From Trametes villosa (lineage: Eukaryota > Basidiomycota > Agaricomycetes > Polyporales > Polyporaceae), in assembly GCA_002964805.2 (NCBI GenBank), contig PUDQ02000106.1, forward strand, positions 1 through 40,413: 40,413 nt of DNA, given 5' to 3'. The notes beneath the pieces are model-generated. The model saw nothing but the letters and a program-made list of their open reading frames with translations, was not told where the DNA came from and ran no database searches. Below, one piece after another: positions 1 through 7,963 of the stretch (position 1 is its first letter; every line of letters begins with the position of its first letter). The position numbers were made by a program, and so were the translations under genes.

Positions 1-168
1 AAAGAGATGAGTCGCAAGATGGAGAAGTGAGGGGAATGCGTGACCGTGAAGAAGAGACGGCACCGGGGAGCGCGCAAACGCGCTCGGTGCAGGACGGCGC
101 GGAGCCGTGTTTTGGGACGCGCGTGCGCGCGGTCGGGGTGGGCATCGCGCCCTTTTGCCACGACGTCC

Positions 169-1185
169 TTAGGGCGCGCTGGGCACGCCAGGAGCGTCGT
201 GGAGGGACCGGCCATCAGTGAGCATTGCGCTGAGCAGCGCGGGATGCTTCCTGATGTAGACCAGCCAAGTATCGGACGACCATCGCCCCAGGGCCTGTAT
301 GGTAGCAGGCGGGGCTCCGGCGGCGGCGAGGGAAGTGGCGCCTCCAGCGCGCATCGAGTGGCCGGAGATGTCGCGCGGGAAAAAAGCGCGGAGGTGGCGC
401 ATGAACCACGCGCGAGTGGGCACGGAGCCGCACTCGCGCAGCCAGAGCTCCGGCCGAAGCGCAAAGCGGGCGTCGCGGCTGCGGACGTAGGCGGCGAAAT
501 GATCGTGCGGGTCGGGCGAGTCTGCAGAGCGCTTGACGAGGACGTGATTCCCTTGAAAGAACGGGTCGCCCTTGTGCGCGGGTAGCAGGAACTCGAAGTG
601 GTCGCCGGAGACGACGACGGAGGTGCGGAGTGTGAGCTTGCGGTAGGAACGAAGCGCGGGGTTGTCCGGCCACACGAGCTCTCCGAGGCGGAGCAGCGCG
701 TGGAAGCCTGTGAGGAGCATGGTGAGGAACAGTCGGTCATCATACGATGACGCGGGTGTGAGGGATAGCGCGGCGTTACGGAGGTCCTCCTTGGTGAGAG
801 CCCGCTTGCGTGCAACGGGCTTGCTGCGAAGGCGCTTGAAGCCCTTGATGGTGCGCGTGACGATGGGGGAGGAGCGAGCGGCGCGGACGTTTGGGAAAAG
901 CGTTTCGAGCTCGCTGCAGATGCCGGAGAGGTAGGAATCGACCGAGCGAGGCTCAATTTGGTGGCACATGAAAGTGGCGTAGAGGCTGAGCGTCTCCGGG
1001 GTGGGGTCGATGGGGAATGCGTGTAGGTGGACGAAGTTCAAATAACTATTAAGTGCCGATGAATACGCGAGCTTCGTGCTCGCGTCGAGAGCGTGCCCGA
1101 GCGCGATCGCGCGCTCGTGTAGCAATCTCTCCCGGGTCCACGGTTGCCTCGGCGGCTGTCGGGACCGGCGTGCGGAGGAGATCAT
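169..1185 (-). CDS. tyrosine recombinase of the retrotransposon
   Basis: This 338-residue protein is predicted to integrate the circular DNA copy of the element by a Cre/lambda-integrase type reaction in the nucleus, without a DDE integrase. An N-terminal SAM-like core-binding region spans about residues 15-120. The catalytic domain follows: first arginine R166 in ALLRLGEL, candidate lysine K205 in PAHKGD, H276 and R279 in GHSMRAGG, W302 in GRW and the nucleophile Y310 in LVYIRK. The complete R-K-H-R-W/H-Y set implies an active enzyme. The start is the ATG at 1185-1183, which overlaps the stop of the RT frame in the four bases ATGA; this suggests coupled termination-reinitiation. The frame is open further upstream, but that part is only the antisense-like shadow of the RT gene. 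I am confident of the family and less so of the translation mechanism. Confidence 0.85.
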   Translation of the reverse strand: MISSARRSRQPPRQPWTRERLLHERAIALGHALDASTKLAYSSALNSYLNFVHLHAFPIDPTPETLSLYATFMCHQIEPRSVDSYLSGICSELETLFPNVRAARSSPIVTRTIKGFKRLRSKPVARKRALTKEDLRNAALSLTPASSYDDRLFLTMLLTGFHALLRLGELVWPDNPALRSYRKLTLRTSVVVSGDHFEFLLPAHKGDPFFQGNHVLVKRSADSPDPHDHFAAYVRSRDARFALRPELWLRECGSVPTRAWFMRHLRAFFPRDISGHSMRAGGATSLAAAGAPPATIQALGRWSSDTWLVYIRKHPALLSAMLTDGRSLHDAPGVPSAP

Positions 1186-4100
1186 AAGGATGACGCCCCC
1201 AGCGCGTCTTGAGGGGGTGTAAGGGAGTGGAGGGTGATGTCGGGCACGAGTTCGCGCACGAGGTCGAGCTTGCCGCGGGAAAGGGCGTCCGCGACGACGT
1301 TGAACTCGCCGGGAATGTGATCGACGCGCACGTCGAGGGAGTGCTCGAGCATGACGTCGACTGCGCTGCGCAGGATCGGGTTGTAGGCTGGCGTGGCGCG
1401 AAGCGAATTGAAGATGGCGACGGCGTTGGAGTTGTCGGAGAGTATAGCGAGGCGGCGCACGACGCGCCCGGCGGCGCGCCAGGCGGGGATGCGATGGATG
1501 GCAGCGCAGACAGCGAGAGCCTCGAAGAAGAAAATAGTGTCCGTGGGAGCTCCGTTCGGGAGGTCGCAATACAGGCCGAGGCGTAGCCAGGGGAAGAATA
1601 CCCCCAGCCCGCGGCCTGACGCGTCTGTGAGCGCGAACTCGTCCCCGTGTGCGTTCGGCGACAAGTCCGCGGGTGTCCACGCGTTCGCGGCGAGGAGGTG
1701 CACGCCGTCCGACGCGAGGACGTGCTTCTTCATCCACTGGAGGTCGCGTATGATCGCGGTGTTGACGTACACGCCGGCGTGACGCGCGGATTTCCCCGCG
1801 GTCTTGTCGTAGACATTGGAGAGCGCGGGCTTGAGCAGAGGGTAGACGTTGAACGCCCAGTTCGCGTAGCCGGTGAACGCTTGGAACTCCGCGAGCGTGC
1901 GTCGGCGGTTCCCCGGGGCGAGGGCGCAGAAATTGTCGATGGCGTCGATGAGACGTTGACGTCCTTCGGCGGGCAGGGTGACTGTCATCGCGTTGGGATC
2001 GACGTCGAAACCGATGATAGGTAACACGGGGCTGTGTAGTTGCTTGTTGGGCTCGTGCGGCACCCCGAGCTCGTCCCAAAGACGAAGGAGACGCGCTTGC
2101 GGGGTGGGGAAGTAGCGTCCGTACGGTTGATACCACTCGACGTCGCCGAGTTCCGCGAACCCGTAGTCGTCGTCGACGTAATTGAGCTTGAAATCGACGT
2201 CGGCCTTGTGCTCGGCGATCCACGCGACGAGGCAATTGAACGCCTGCCAGACCTTCAGCGAACCCCGTCCGCCGAACAGGTTGCAGCGGTCCACGTGTCG
2301 GTCCTCTTCGATGGACACGACTTGGCGTATCTGCCAGTACGGGGACACGGGCATCCTGCGGTAGGCCTGCGAGACGTCGGACTTCCACATGATGAGTTGC
2401 TTCCCTGCGTCGGCGCGACGGAAACGGCGGAGGGCGTCGCCGAGCGCGGGTATGCCGTCAAGGACGGCGCCCTTGATCGACTCCGGGCGTATCATCGAGT
2501 TGAGGGAGAAATCGCCGGCGCTCTGATCGTTGACCAGTCGCAACTTCGCGGAGTGAGGTTTGGGGACAACATGCACGGGCATGCAGTACATGCCCGGCAG
2601 GAGGTCGGGGCCGAAAGCTTCGGAGTACCGGTCCAGGCGGACTTCCTCGTCGCGCTGGTCGCGGAGGAACTGCGCGGCGGCCTCGTCTTGGGGAGGCGGC
2701 CGGCGCTCGTCCCAGGTATCCGGGTACTGGCTGGGTTTGACGTCGGCGTACGGCCAGAAACCGGACCGAAGTGCTTGCACGACGGAGGCGACGAAGTCCT
2801 GGTTCGGGTGATCACGCAGGAGCTCCTCGAAACGGTCGACGTTGATGGGGGTGACGATATCAAAAAGCTCGGGGTGCGCGTCCAGTGTATCGTTGACGAC
2901 CGGGTCTCCGAGTACTTCCTCAGGTACAGGCGGGACGGGCTTGTGCTCTAAGGAGACGGTGCTGAAAACGCGCGGGGGCGCGCTGCGGTCGTCCCAGACG
3001 AGAGACCGCAAGAAGCGAGGTCGCCCGATCTTCTCATGGTTAGCGGCGAGGCGCCTTGCCGCACTCGGTTCGGCGGTGTCCTTCGGCGCCGCACACGGCG
3101 CAGGCGTGTCGGAATCTGCACTCGCTGGCCTTGCTGTGGCAGTCGCCGGCGTTCCACTTCCTACACGCTTCTTTCTGGCGGCTCCCGGTTCCTCTGCGTC
3201 CTCCTCCGCCCGAGCTCGGGGACGCTTCTGGGCGGTAGACGTTGGCGCCGCAGGTATCGATGTACTGGAGGCGCAAGTCGGCGAACTCGTTGACGTCGGT
3301 GAGTAGGACTCGGCGCAACGCGCTGGCTCGTTTCCGAACGGCGCGGTCGAAGTCGAGGATGCGGCCGTGCACGGCGGGTGCGAGTGCTCCGAAAAGGCCG
3401 ATAATGTGTTCACCGTATGCGTCGAGCTCGCCGCGCCGGTGCGGGAAAGCGAAAGCGACTGCGAGAGTGGCTCGTTTCCACGCCGTGACCCAATCCCCGA
3501 AACAGCCAATCTTTCGAGCAGGGACGGGCGCGCGGAACGAGATCTCGAGGTCTCCGACGCGTTCGGAGATCTTCTCATCGGCGCCAGGGGTGTAGCGCCC
3601 TGCGAAAACGTGGTCGAGGTCGATCGGGCGTCCGGCGAGGACGTTCGACCACTCGGCGTCGGGGAACTCCGGCGCGGTAGCCGAGGTGCTGATGCTCCGT
3701 TTGGCTTGTGCGAGGTCCTCTCCGTAGACTCGGAGGAGTTCGAGCGTTCGCACGACGCTCGGGTTGAGTCCGGTCTCGGTGAGAAACTCAACCGCCGCCC
3801 ACGCGTACTCAGCAGGGTTCGGTCGCGTTCTCTTCGACGAGGATTCTTCCGGTTCTTCGCTCTCGGAGCGCGCGCGGCTTTGACGAGCCGGCTCAACAGG
3901 GTCGGACGCACCGGGGTCCGCGGTTCCTCGTCCCGTACCGTCGGGTCCTCCTGGTCCACTTCCATCATTCCCCTCTGCTCCGCCTCCGGGCTCTCTGATC
4001 CGGTCGACCTCTTCGAGCATTGCGAGGTACGTCTGGAGCGCGGAGGCGTCGTCGGCGGCTCCGGACTGCTGGGCCTCGGAGCTGACCAACGCAGACGTGA

Positions 4101-4226
4101 TAACAAGGAGGGCTTGTGCCTTGCCGGTGATCCCCCCTCGGTAGTCGTCGACAGCCTTGTTGCAGGCGGCGAGGATTCTCTGAGCTCCGGTGGGGTCCGA
4201 GTTCTGCTCGCTCTGTCCCGCGCCAT
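1182..4226 (-). CDS. reverse transcriptase-RNase H polyprotein with overlapping N-terminal region
   Basis: The frame is open from 4601, but the first useful ATG is at 4226-4224, giving 1014 residues. From that start, residues 1-~395 are Ser/Arg/Pro-rich and lie entirely over the gag frame (+1 relative to it). They contain three spaced copies of P-S/T-LL-S/E-RL, at residues 39-45, 108-114 and 234-240. The reverse transcriptase follows at about 540-800, with an aspartate in WKSDVSQAY (~617) and YVDD at 683-686. RNase H spans about 860-985, with D868 (LTDASGRG), E903 (FFEAL), D931 (LSDNSNA) and D980 (VADALSRG). The enzyme should copy the element RNA into DNA. The ATG at 4226 has G at -3 and G at +4, a stronger context than the gag ATG 10 nt upstream. 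Translation could instead start nearer the RT, or use a frameshift. The frame ends in ATGA overlapping the recombinase start. Confidence 0.85.
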   Translation of the reverse strand: MARDRASRTRTPPELRESSPPATRLSTTTEGGSPARHKPSLLSRLRWSAPRPSSPEPPTTPPRSRRTSQCSKRSTGSESPEAEQRGMMEVDQEDPTVRDEEPRTPVRPTLLSRLVKAARAPRAKNRKNPRRRERDRTLLSTRGRRLSFSPRPDSTRASCERSNSSESTERTSHKPNGASAPRLPRRSSPTPSGRTSSPDARSTSTTFSQGATPLAPMRRSPNASETSRSRSARPSLLERLAVSGIGSRRGNEPLSQSLSLSRTGAASSTHTVNTLSAFSEHSHPPCTAASSTSTAPFGNEPARCAESYSPTSTSSPTCASSTSIPAAPTSTAQKRPRARAEEDAEEPGAARKKRVGSGTPATATARPASADSDTPAPCAAPKDTAEPSAARRLAANHEKIGRPRFLRSLVWDDRSAPPRVFSTVSLEHKPVPPVPEEVLGDPVVNDTLDAHPELFDIVTPINVDRFEELLRDHPNQDFVASVVQALRSGFWPYADVKPSQYPDTWDERRPPPQDEAAAQFLRDQRDEEVRLDRYSEAFGPDLLPGMYCMPVHVVPKPHSAKLRLVNDQSAGDFSLNSMIRPESIKGAVLDGIPALGDALRRFRRADAGKQLIMWKSDVSQAYRRMPVSPYWQIRQVVSIEEDRHVDRCNLFGGRGSLKVWQAFNCLVAWIAEHKADVDFKLNYVDDDYGFAELGDVEWYQPYGRYFPTPQARLLRLWDELGVPHEPNKQLHSPVLPIIGFDVDPNAMTVTLPAEGRQRLIDAIDNFCALAPGNRRRTLAEFQAFTGYANWAFNVYPLLKPALSNVYDKTAGKSARHAGVYVNTAIIRDLQWMKKHVLASDGVHLLAANAWTPADLSPNAHGDEFALTDASGRGLGVFFPWLRLGLYCDLPNGAPTDTIFFFEALAVCAAIHRIPAWRAAGRVVRRLAILSDNSNAVAIFNSLRATPAYNPILRSAVDVMLEHSLDVRVDHIPGEFNVVADALSRGKLDLVRELVPDITLHSLTPPQDALGASSL

Positions 4227-4236
4227 CGCTAGGCAT
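3040..4236 (-). CDS. gag-like protein with C-terminal CCCH/knuckle cysteines
   Basis: This is a 398-residue protein with a start at 4236-4234 and a stop at 3042-3040. The N-terminal ~130 residues are low-complexity Gly/Ser/Glu-rich. The middle, about 150-330, is a folded alpha-rich region. It has the signature seen in other basidiomycete tyrosine-recombinase elements as I remember them: GDLEISF, FGDW..AW, AFAFPHR..EL, then LTDVNEFADL. The last ~42 residues hold a Cys/His cluster (ACRKWNAGDC, CRFRHACAVC, GHRRTEC), probably nucleic-acid binding. Its role would be packaging element RNA in a cytoplasmic particle. The frame could extend upstream to 4638, but that part covers repeats and a likely intron, so I take the ATG at 4236. 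Its context is weak (C at -3, C at +4), which matters for the overlapping RT frame. Confidence 0.75.
   Translation of the reverse strand: MPSDGAGQSEQNSDPTGAQRILAACNKAVDDYRGGITGKAQALLVITSALVSSEAQQSGAADDASALQTYLAMLEEVDRIREPGGGAEGNDGSGPGGPDGTGRGTADPGASDPVEPARQSRARSESEEPEESSSKRTRPNPAEYAWAAVEFLTETGLNPSVVRTLELLRVYGEDLAQAKRSISTSATAPEFPDAEWSNVLAGRPIDLDHVFAGRYTPGADEKISERVGDLEISFRAPVPARKIGCFGDWVTAWKRATLAVAFAFPHRRGELDAYGEHIIGLFGALAPAVHGRILDFDRAVRKRASALRRVLLTDVNEFADLRLQYIDTCGANVYRPEASPSSGGGGRRGTGSRQKEACRKWNAGDCHSKASECRFRHACAVCGAEGHRRTECGKAPRR
4224..4236 (-). promoter_or_regulatory. paired overlapping start codons, gag then RT frame
   Basis: On the minus strand ATGCCTAGCGATG carries two ATGs 10 nt apart in different frames. 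The first, for gag, has C at -3 and C at +4. The second, for the RT frame, has G at -3 and G at +4. A weak first and strong second start is the classic setting for leaky scanning. This is read from sequence; the mechanism is inferred. Confidence 0.5.
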
Positions 4237-4292
4237 GGGAAAAATGATTCGGCAGATGGGAGGTACGAGTATATAAGCAAAAAACCGCCGTA

Positions 4293-4392
4293 CTGGCAGC
4301 GACGAGGAGAAAAGAGGCGTTGTAAGTACAAGGAAAGGGACCCGCGCGAGGGACGAAGAACGCTCACCTGGCAGCGACGAGGAGAAAAGAGG
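4293..4392 (-). repeat. 25-bp direct repeat pair in element leader, intron-like spacing
   Basis: The same 25 bases occur at 4293-4317 and 4368-4392, 75 bp apart. Read on the minus strand each copy is a pyrimidine tract ending in GCTGCCAG. The copy at 4392-4368 is followed at once by GTGAGC, a good 5' splice site. The copy at 4317-4293 ends in a good 3' splice site. The sequence between them therefore has the form of a 75-nt intron (4367-4293) just upstream of the gag start, with a CTTAC branch-like motif. The exon end and the intron end are thus the same 25-mer. Confidence 0.6.
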
Positions 4393-4813
4393 TGAGACTC
4401 CTTTTTTCCGCGGCTGGCCAGGTAAGGGCCCTCTGCGCGGCACAACGCCGGGACGGCGCCCAGAAAGGCAACTGGGCGCGGCTCGCTGCCCGGGGGCGCG
4501 AGACGACGGAGGGGCCGGCGCCTGGGAAGGGCGTCCAGGCGCGGTTCGCTGCCGAGCACGGCGCGAGACGGCTGCCCCTCCGATTCGACTTGTGTAAACA
4601 TCCTTTAAACTCGAAGAATCGCCGCCGCCCCCGGGCACCGCCGCGCTTCCACTTTGATCCTGCCCAGGCTTTTCAAGAATTGACTCTCGTGTCGTCTCTC
4701 AGCTTGAAGTTTTACACGGCTTGCGCATCTTTCGCATCGCTCTCCTGCCTGATACACGCTCATACGAAAGGAGACGGGCCGGGTGGACTGACATGCTCGA
4801 GCTTGTCCACCAT

Positions 4814-4820
4814 TATAAAA
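4814..4820 (+). promoter_or_regulatory. TATA box of the FAD oxidoreductase gene
   Basis: TATAAAA lies 61 bases before the ATG at 4881, a normal distance for a fungal core promoter. It argues that 4881 is near the true 5' end of the coding region and that no upstream signal-peptide exon exists. Confidence 0.5.
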
Positions 4821-4880
4821 CAGAAGATGGACTAACCAGACCCTCACGTCCAACGTCCGCCGACGTCCGTTTACACTGGC

Positions 4881-7795
4881 ATGGGTGCATTTGCTTCTCA
4901 TCTTTCTGCGCCGTCGGCACCCCATGGTCACGCCACGTCGCTCGATGCCCTCAATGCAACTCTCGGTGGCCGCGTGTTCTTTGCAGTGCCCTTCTCGCGC
5001 CCGTGCTTTCACATGGCCTCCAAGGGCGTCCCCGGTCATTCAAACGCCATTGCGTGCGAGAATGTGATTGAAATATACACTGAACGCGGTATGTAGTCTT
5101 TTTGCGCGATACCACGCCCCTGCTATAACATGATGCATAGATGCGGTTGCAGCACATTTTGGTGCATATCTAAACGTAAGATCGAGCTTGTCTTTCCCCG
5201 ATAGAGAATGGCTCACTTGAATTGCTACAACGCTTTCTCAGAGCGCAGGAACCATATGTCAGGCCACAGGGGAACAGTGTCTGCTCGACAACAGCGATCC
5301 AAGTAATTCGCAGGCTTTTCTCCCGCCAAAGCGATGCGAGCAAGGGAACCTACCGACTTACTATGTTCGTTGCCGTCCATCGTTCAGTCCATGTGATTTG
5401 TGCTGACCAGCGGACGCTTTGGTACCAGATCGACATACGAAGCGCAGACGATGTCACTACCGCGTTCGACTTCTCGCGCCGCACCGGTATGCCGCTTTCG
5501 ATCAAGAATACCGGGGTACGCAACGTTGCGGCCTATCTCAAATGGTTCAGATGTTCTGAGTTTGCTAACCGGCCGGACTGGCGTACATAGCACGACTATC
5601 TAAGTCGTAGTTCTGGCTCCGGCTCGTTGGCGCTGTGGGTGAGTTATGGTCACCTGGCACCGCATAATGCGTCGCTCCAACGTACTGACCCCGACGCTCG
5701 GCCACCGCACAGATGCATAACCTCCAGGATGTGCGCTTCTGTCTACTTGTGCACGTTTCACTCGTCTCACAAGCGGAGCGCAGATATCCTACAATACGAC
5801 TTATGTCCCCTCGGGTTGCAACCACCCCGGGGTTGCAGCGGTAACCTTCGGGGTGAGTGGTGTCTGCCATCACGCGAGCCGCGACGAGGACCAACTCTCG
5901 GGAAGACCGGTGTACTTACAGGAAAATTGAACGAGTTTGCCGACGCCCATAATGTCACCATACCGGGAGGCGCCGATAGCTCGATTGCCTTTGGCGGTGG
6001 CTACCTATTGGTGAGCTGTCTACGAACATCTCCTTAGGCTAAGATTATACTGAGACGACGTGGCGTTTTTAGGGCGGTGGTCACAGGTAGATCTCTACCA
6101 CGTCAGTGCACGTCGCATGCTAATGAACCTCCATTCAGTGCCTTCTCAAATGCACTCGGACTTGCGGTTGACCAAGTCGTCAGTAGCATCTCACGCACCC
6201 GCGCCGCGTATTAGCTAGCGGCACTAACACACCACGTACCAGCTCCAATTCGAAGTCGTGACGCCAGACGGCAAACATCGATTTGCTAACGCTTGTTCTG
6301 ACCCAGACCTCTTCTTTGCTCTGAGAGGCGGAGGCGGCGCGACGTTCGGAGTCGTCCTGCGTGTCACCATGAGGGCCCTTCCGCAGTTAGACTTCCCCGT
6401 GTCGGTCTCATTCCTCTTCCTGCTCGGCGTGTTACGGCCACGCTAACGCTTGTCGATGGGGCATGCGCGCAGGGTTATCACAGCGTTCAAGGGGAAGCCT
6501 TCCGAGGAAGCGCAGGCGAAGTACGTCGAGTTCCTGATTGAGAACGCCCTTTCACTCGCATCAAAAGGTGCGTTCCGCTATCCCTCCCCTTCGGGATATC
6601 GCGTTCATCCGGTGGCCTGTCGCGCAGGTTGGGGCGGGTACATCGAGGTGCGCCTTCCCCCTAGCTGTGTGTTCGCGTAGGCTAACATACCTGCGCAGCC
6701 TGGCCTAGGCCTGACATTCGTGAATCCGTTTGCGAGCATGGACGAGGCCGCAAACACGATGGCCGGCTTGCAGCGACTCGTCGAAACGGAGCTGAACGGC
6801 ACGTTTCTCCTCCAGCGCGAGACATCATACCTCTCGTTCTACAACCGCTTTGTCGGCCCGACAACCATTGTGCGTCGCTCCTCCTTCTACTCGCCCGAAT
6901 TGGGGCCGTGAGCTAACCGTCCTCGCTTCTATAGCCTGACAACGCGCCGTCCGCGCTCGCATCTCGCCTCATCCCCACTTCCATCTTCAACACGTCTGCA
7001 GCACGCGTCGCCCTGCACGCCGCGGTCACCAACGCGGCACAGCGGCACACAATCACGCTCCTCTTTGCAGTCGCCCCGTACTTTTTCGAGAGCGATGGCG
7101 CGGAGACCAGCGTCACCCGAGCGTGGCGCGAGGCACTCTGGCAGGTGCGCCCCCTATTACGTAGTATCGCTCTCCCTCTCGCCTTTCCACCCATGTCCTT
7201 GATGCACCATGCACGTGGCGATGTTGGGCCTGCTACCGAAGCTGACAGAACTCCCATATTGCCCGTGGTCCGCCCGGGACATCTACAGGTGATATACATC
7301 GACTACTGGGCGTACAATACGACAGTACAGGAGCGCGCGGAGATATACCGGGGGCTTGAGGACGACATACAGGCGCTTCGGGAAATTGCCCCTGTGTCGG
7401 GGGTCTACTCAGTACGTTCCACGGCCTGGTTTAGTCAGCCGCCACCTGCCGTCCTACATGCTGACGCTCGCTGGCAGAACGAAGCGTCAGTGTTCGAGCC
7501 GGACTATACGGAGGCGTTCTGGGGCGCGAACCACGCGCGGCTCTTGGCGATCAAGAGAAAGTAGTGAGTAACAGTTTACCCGTCCTCTCCGCGTTCGATG
7601 AGTGTGCATGACTGATCGGCGGTCGGCGGCGCAGCGACCCGGACCACCTGCTCGATTGCTGGAAGTGCGGTGAGTACTTTGTGATCGGTCTTTCCGTGCG
7701 CTTTGGTGCGCGAGCTGATATTACTCCTGATCGGCGGGGTAGTGGGCTGGCGGGGCGCGTCCGACGCGCGATACAAATGCCAGCAACGGTTGTGA
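4881..7795 (+). CDS. FAD-linked oxidoreductase, berberine-bridge (BBE) type, 19 exons
   Basis: Exons by my reading: 4881-5088, 5153-5175, 5242-5364, 5429-5515, 5591-5638, 5713-5730, 5784-5852, 5906-6010, 6073-6086, 6139-6178, 6243-6430, 6473-6567, 6628-6647, 6699-6869, 6935-7144, 7289-7411, 7478-7563, 7635-7669 and 7743-7795. They join in frame to about 571 residues with one terminal stop. The FAD domain has IDIRSADDV, then NTGHDY, whose histidine is the usual covalent FAD attachment residue, then EVVTPDGK and [13 protein letters not shown]. The C-terminal BBE domain has [11 protein letters not shown], and across the last splices [15 protein letters not shown]. Fungal relatives of this pattern are often annotated as isoamyl-alcohol or 6-hydroxynicotine oxidases; the substrate here is unknown. 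Relatives are usually secreted, but no signal peptide is visible. The junction 6430/6473 is the least certain, since a donor near 6395-6405 would also keep the frame. Confidence 0.85.
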
Positions 7796-7963
7796 TGGAC
7801 TTATCTAGATCTGCGAGGTCATGTCGAGGTGCGTACCGCGACGACGTTACCCTGCACAGTCTACAGCCGCTCAGATCGTGTATTTAGGCACTCATTGCTT
7901 TTCATCGAACCAGGGCTATACTCTGATTGCACGGCAGGGTGACCTAAGGACCTAACTGTACAG
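7796..7963. other. convergent intergenic spacer
   Basis: The 168 bases between the stops of the oxidase (plus) and the HET gene (minus) hold only presumed 3' untranslated sequence of both genes. Confidence 0.6.

Larger units (their letters stand above)
1..4640 (-). mobile_element. DIRS/Ngaro-like tyrosine-recombinase retrotransposon, 3' end off window
   Basis: Three minus-strand frames lie in the order gag-like (4236-3040), reverse transcriptase plus RNase H (4226-1182) and tyrosine recombinase (1185-169). RT-RNase H together with a tyrosine recombinase, and no DDE integrase or aspartic protease, defines the DIRS order. A gag-RT/RH-YR order is usual for Ngaro-type members in fungi. All three frames are open and their catalytic residues are present, so the copy looks young. 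The right boundary is approximate: sequence upstream of the gag start to about 4640 is leader-like, and the neighbouring oxidase promoter begins by 4814. The left boundary is not in the window; only 168 bases follow the recombinase stop. I could not find the split direct repeats (A1-B1-A2-B2) expected of Ngaro, probably because the 3' end is missing. Confidence 0.85.

Noticed and set aside
3035..3037. ATG two bases after the gag stop as the RT start
   Set aside because: It is in the third frame and leads only to a short product; the RT frame reads through this site.
5840..5935. The oxidase seemed broken here by a stop just after an apparent TTACAG acceptor
   Set aside because: Using the acceptor GGAAG at 5901-5905 restores the frame ([16 protein letters not shown]), so no pseudogene call is needed.
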